DNA of 64,000 nucleotides from UBA4782 sp034430215. Its GTDB lineage: Bacteria > Chloroflexota > Anaerolineae > Anaerolineales > Anaerolineaceae. The notes under the pieces are model-generated. The model searched no databases. It was not told the DNA's origin and worked only from the letters and a program-made list of their open reading frames with translations. Below, piece by piece: positions 61,888 to 64,000 of the stretch. The stretch lies in assembly GCA_034430215.1 (NCBI GenBank), contig DAOUFE010000027.1:1-64000 (forward strand), written 5' to 3'. A program made the translations under genes and the position numbers. Numbering within the stretch: the first letter of the stretch is position 1; every line of letters starts with the position of its first letter.

Positions 61888-62179
61888 TGTTATTCCGCTC
61901 CTCTAAATTCTTCGGCTTGCTTATATCAGCACGCATTTTTGCTATTGTTTTGCGTGCGATCAGCAGCATGAGAATCACCGACACAGGAATACTTACCAAA
62001 AGGAATACTATGGTATACGTGGGTTTTGTACCAAAGTGATTATCCAGCCACAATCCACCGAAGAGCGCACCTAAAAGAATTGCCAACGTGACACAGCCTA
62101 CCTGGGCTACCAGCACAGCAATTATCACATTTACGGTGCGCTGCTTTTGGTCTTCCTTTCCGGAATTCGGTAAATTCAT
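61865..62179 (-). CDS. atpI: AtpI/AtpZ-like protein
   Basis: 104 aa with two membrane helices (about 18-46 and 55-75) and a short basic tail, as in AtpI/AtpZ proteins that help assemble the c ring or carry Mg2+. First gene of the ATP synthase F0 operon. TATAAT ends 7 bases before the ATG and no ribosome-binding site is seen. Overlaps atpB by 23 bp. Confidence 0.78.
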   Translation of the reverse strand: MNLPNSGKEDQKQRTVNVIIAVLVAQVGCVTLAILLGALFGGLWLDNHFGTKPTYTIVFLLVSIPVSVILMLLIARKTIAKMRADISKPKNLEERNNIGTDQSR

Positions 62180-62186
62180 CTAAAAG

Positions 62187-62215
62187 ATTATAACAGAACG
62201 AAAAATCAGCGTCAA
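62187..62215 (-). promoter_or_regulatory. ATP synthase F0 operon promoter, leaderless arrangement
   Basis: Minus strand TTGACG (62210-62215), 17 bp, TATAAT (62187-62192), then 7 bases to the ATG at 62179. Near-consensus hexamers with at most a one-base leader. The remaining 180 bp up to the epimerase gene show nothing else clear. Confidence 0.8.
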
Positions 62216-62397
62216 CCAAAGGGTATTTACGGTTTTGTTACCTGCCTAAAGAACACCTAAATTATTCTAGTATTTTGGATAAAAAATCCGCAAAATCGTA
62301 GAAGAAGTCGAACTTAATAATTTTTCCTTCTCTAGCTATGCCCCTACCATAATCTACTTATCACGCAGGCTTGAATGTGAGATAATATTTCATACTT

Positions 62398-63549
62398 ATG
62401 ACAAACAAGCCTTTACGAATCCTTTCCATTTTTGGCACCCGTCCCGAAGCAGTAAAAATGGCGCCGGTGGTTCATGCCCTTAAAAAGCATCCTGAAATTC
62501 AATCCATGGTTTGTGTCACTGCTCAACATCGCCAGATGCTTGATCAGATACTCACCCTGTTCAATATCCAACCCGATTACGATCTGGATCTGATGCAGCC
62601 CAATCAATCCCTTGCAACTCTGACTGCGGGAATTTTTACTGATCTTGATCCTGTACTGAAGAAGACCAAACCAGATTGGATCCTGATTCAAGGTGATACT
62701 ACTACCGTGATGGTTTCTGCACTGCTTGCTTATTACAACCAGATCAAAGTCGGGCATGTCGAAGCCGGGTTGCGTACTTTCGATAAGTGGCAGCCCTTTC
62801 CCGAGGAGATCAACCGGCGGGTGGCTGGTGTGGTAGCAGATCTTCATTTTGCTCCTACTCGTTGGAGTAAGAACAACCTTTTAAAAGAAGGCGTACCTGA
62901 TTGGCGGATCACAGTGACAGGCAATCCTGTGATCGATGCTTTGTATAACATCAAAGAACGCCCTGCCCCACAAGAGATCGATGAGCTTCTTGTCAGAACA
63001 GGAGTGAATTCCTCAAAGCAAAAGAAGCTAATTTTAGTCACAGCCCACCGGCGAGAGAATTTTGGTGAACCGTTGGAGAATATCTGCGCTGCATTTAAGA
63101 AACTGGCAGAAAAATATCATGACCAGATTTGCTTCATTTATCCCGTTCATCTCAACCCTAATGTGCAGGAACCTGTGCACCGTTTGCTGGATGGAATTGA
63201 TAATATTTTCCTGCTTCCGCCGATGGATTATCTTCCCCTGATCCACCTCATGAAACATGCTACCCTGGTACTTACCGATTCAGGTGGCATTCAAGAGGAA
63301 GCCACAGCACTGGGAATTCCTACATTGGTCTTGCGCAATGTAACCGAACGCCCCGAAGGAGTAGAAGCAGGTGTACTCAAACTGGTGGGTACGGATGTTG
63401 ACCTGATTGTGCATACCTGCACGCAATTGCTGGAAGACCAGTGTGCTTATCAACAAATGGCAAGGGCTCAAAATCCCTTTGGCGATGGTCATGCCGCAGA
63501 GCGTATCATTGAAGCATTGCTTGCATATAAGGAACCTTATGGCGCATAA
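62398..63549 (+). CDS. wecB: UDP-N-acetylglucosamine 2-epimerase
   Basis: Non-hydrolysing epimerase converting UDP-GlcNAc to UDP-ManNAc for surface glycan synthesis, 383 aa. FGTRPEAVKMAPV at the N-terminus, GDTTT, HVEAGLRTFDKWQPFPEEINRR and TDSGGIQEEATALGIPTLVLRNVTERPEG are all diagnostic. No ribosome-binding site is obvious; a TAATAT box lies 9 bases upstream. Overlaps the next gene by 11 bp. Confidence 0.95.
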   Translation: MTNKPLRILSIFGTRPEAVKMAPVVHALKKHPEIQSMVCVTAQHRQMLDQILTLFNIQPDYDLDLMQPNQSLATLTAGIFTDLDPVLKKTKPDWILIQGDTTTVMVSALLAYYNQIKVGHVEAGLRTFDKWQPFPEEINRRVAGVVADLHFAPTRWSKNNLLKEGVPDWRITVTGNPVIDALYNIKERPAPQEIDELLVRTGVNSSKQKKLILVTAHRRENFGEPLENICAAFKKLAEKYHDQICFIYPVHLNPNVQEPVHRLLDGIDNIFLLPPMDYLPLIHLMKHATLVLTDSGGIQEEATALGIPTLVLRNVTERPEGVEAGVLKLVGTDVDLIVHTCTQLLEDQCAYQQMARAQNPFGDGHAAERIIEALLAYKEPYGA

Positions 63550-64000
63550 AGACCTGTATAGTCGCCTCGTTTATGCTCGTACTTCAAAGATTTGGGGCAA
63601 ACCTGTCTATGGGATCCTGAAATTACTGGGCAGCGAAATCCCGCGATCAGTACCGATTGGTGAAAATTTTGAGCTGGTACATGGCGGGTTTGGGGTGGTC
63701 ATCCATTCCAAATCGGTTATCGGAAAGAATGTGAAGATCTACCCTGGCGTAACATTAGGAAGATCGGATATTTATCTGCCGGCAGACCAATCAAAATTTG
63801 AAAAAATCATCATCGAAGATGATGTCATCCTTTCCCCAGGTTCAAAGATCCTTTGTAAAGAAGGGACTTTAACGGTAAGAAAAGGCACTATTGTAGGTGC
63901 GAATGCTGTCTTGCTTGAATCAACGGGAGAAATGGAAATCTGGGCAGGCATCCCTGCCCAAAAAATAGGAATGCGCCCACCCCTCGATATGAAATTATGA
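63539..64000 (+). CDS. Serine acetyltransferase-like hexapeptide transferase
   Basis: 153 aa, complete; the stop codon is the last three bases of the window. A short helical N-terminus precedes a left-handed beta-helix of hexapeptide repeats (for example VVIHSKSVIGKNVKI, IIIEDDVILSPGSKIL, GTIVGANAVLLEST) and the IWAGIPAQKIG end. The short length fits CysE-like sugar O-acetyltransferases of polysaccharide clusters. ATG 63539 has AAGGAAC upstream. Together with wecB it suggests a surface-polysaccharide locus continuing beyond the window. Confidence 0.8.
   Translation: MAHKDLYSRLVYARTSKIWGKPVYGILKLLGSEIPRSVPIGENFELVHGGFGVVIHSKSVIGKNVKIYPGVTLGRSDIYLPADQSKFEKIIIEDDVILSPGSKILCKEGTLTVRKGTIVGANAVLLESTGEMEIWAGIPAQKIGMRPPLDMKL

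Noticed and set aside
1..64000. Selenoprotein gene with in-frame UGA
   Set aside because: Gene ends were scanned for truncated known domains next to open downstream frames; none was convincing. A systematic search was not possible.
1..64000. CRISPR array, restriction-modification or other defence island
   Set aside because: No regularly spaced repeats and no recognisable defence genes; the only mobile gene is the integrase at the left edge.

Overview
This window looks like a chromosome segment of a monoderm, anaerobic-type Chloroflexota bacterium, most likely of the Anaerolineae. That is an inference from gene content: exported proteins with long Thr/Pro linkers, tandem membrane-anchored TPR proteins, a BMP-type nucleoside transporter, a corrinoid-type URO-D family protein, a DGA/RHR diadenylate cyclase, and no outer-membrane or LPS genes. 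G+C looks moderate (mid-40s by eye, not computed). Promoters are sigma70-like (TTGACA / TATAAT), and starts are a mix of ATG with AGGAGG-type sites, several TTG/GTG starts and a set of apparently leaderless ATG starts.

Layout. 1-1.5 kb: a tyrosine recombinase whose 3' end faces the 3' end of a tRNA-Arg gene, so the left edge is probably the end of an integrated element lying outside the window. 1.5-4.9 kb: an ABC-2 exporter (ATPase plus two permeases). 5.1-6.3 kb: URO-D family protein. 6.3-11.8 kb: four-gene nucleoside ABC importer with promoter and a candidate operator. 11.8-13.8 kb: MFS transporter and trmD. 14-16.5 kb: two tandem TPR proteins. 16.6-18.7 kb: CIRCE-groES-groEL. 18.8-22.8 kb: HAD phosphatase, the lepB-deoC-zinc finger operon and a putative HExxH membrane peptidase. 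22.9-26.2 kb: MacAB-like exporter. 26.3-35.5 kb: serA-like, M32 carboxypeptidase, receiver protein, Thr/Pro lipoprotein, L,D-transpeptidase, roadblock protein, dolichol-phosphate-mannose-synthase-like transferase, rsmA and a G5/3D cell-wall protein. 35.5-43.4 kb: tRNA-Phe, folD, ugd, a partner-switching module (STAS antagonist, anti-sigma kinase, multi-GAF SpoIIE phosphatase), a DivIC/FtsB-like protein and tRNA-Leu. 43.5-50.8 kb: OsmC, a coaE fusion, cdaA-cdaR-der, FmdB zinc ribbon, gmk and rhomboid. 50.8-57.1 kb: DUF2089/SHOCT/MFS operon, radical-SAM repair-type protein, D-amino-acid PLP enzyme, site-2 protease and a tRNA-Sec gene. 57.3-64 kb: zinc-ribbon membrane protein, D-Ala-D-Ala ligase-like protein, the F0 half of the ATP synthase with a b-delta fusion, UDP-GlcNAc 2-epimerase and a hexapeptide acetyltransferase.

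Most of the window is housekeeping. I see no CRISPR array, toxin-antitoxin pair or recognisable defence island. The most unusual signals are: six -10 boxes placed 6-7 nt before an ATG (leaderless transcripts, including the ATP synthase F0 operon and lepB); the atpF-atpH fusion lacking the N-terminal delta domain in an operon that stops before the F1 genes; the coaE fusion to a GNAT-like domain; a selC-type tRNA; the lineage-type membrane protein with HEWIH; and operator-like palindromes on the promoters of the nucleoside importer and the DUF2089 operon.
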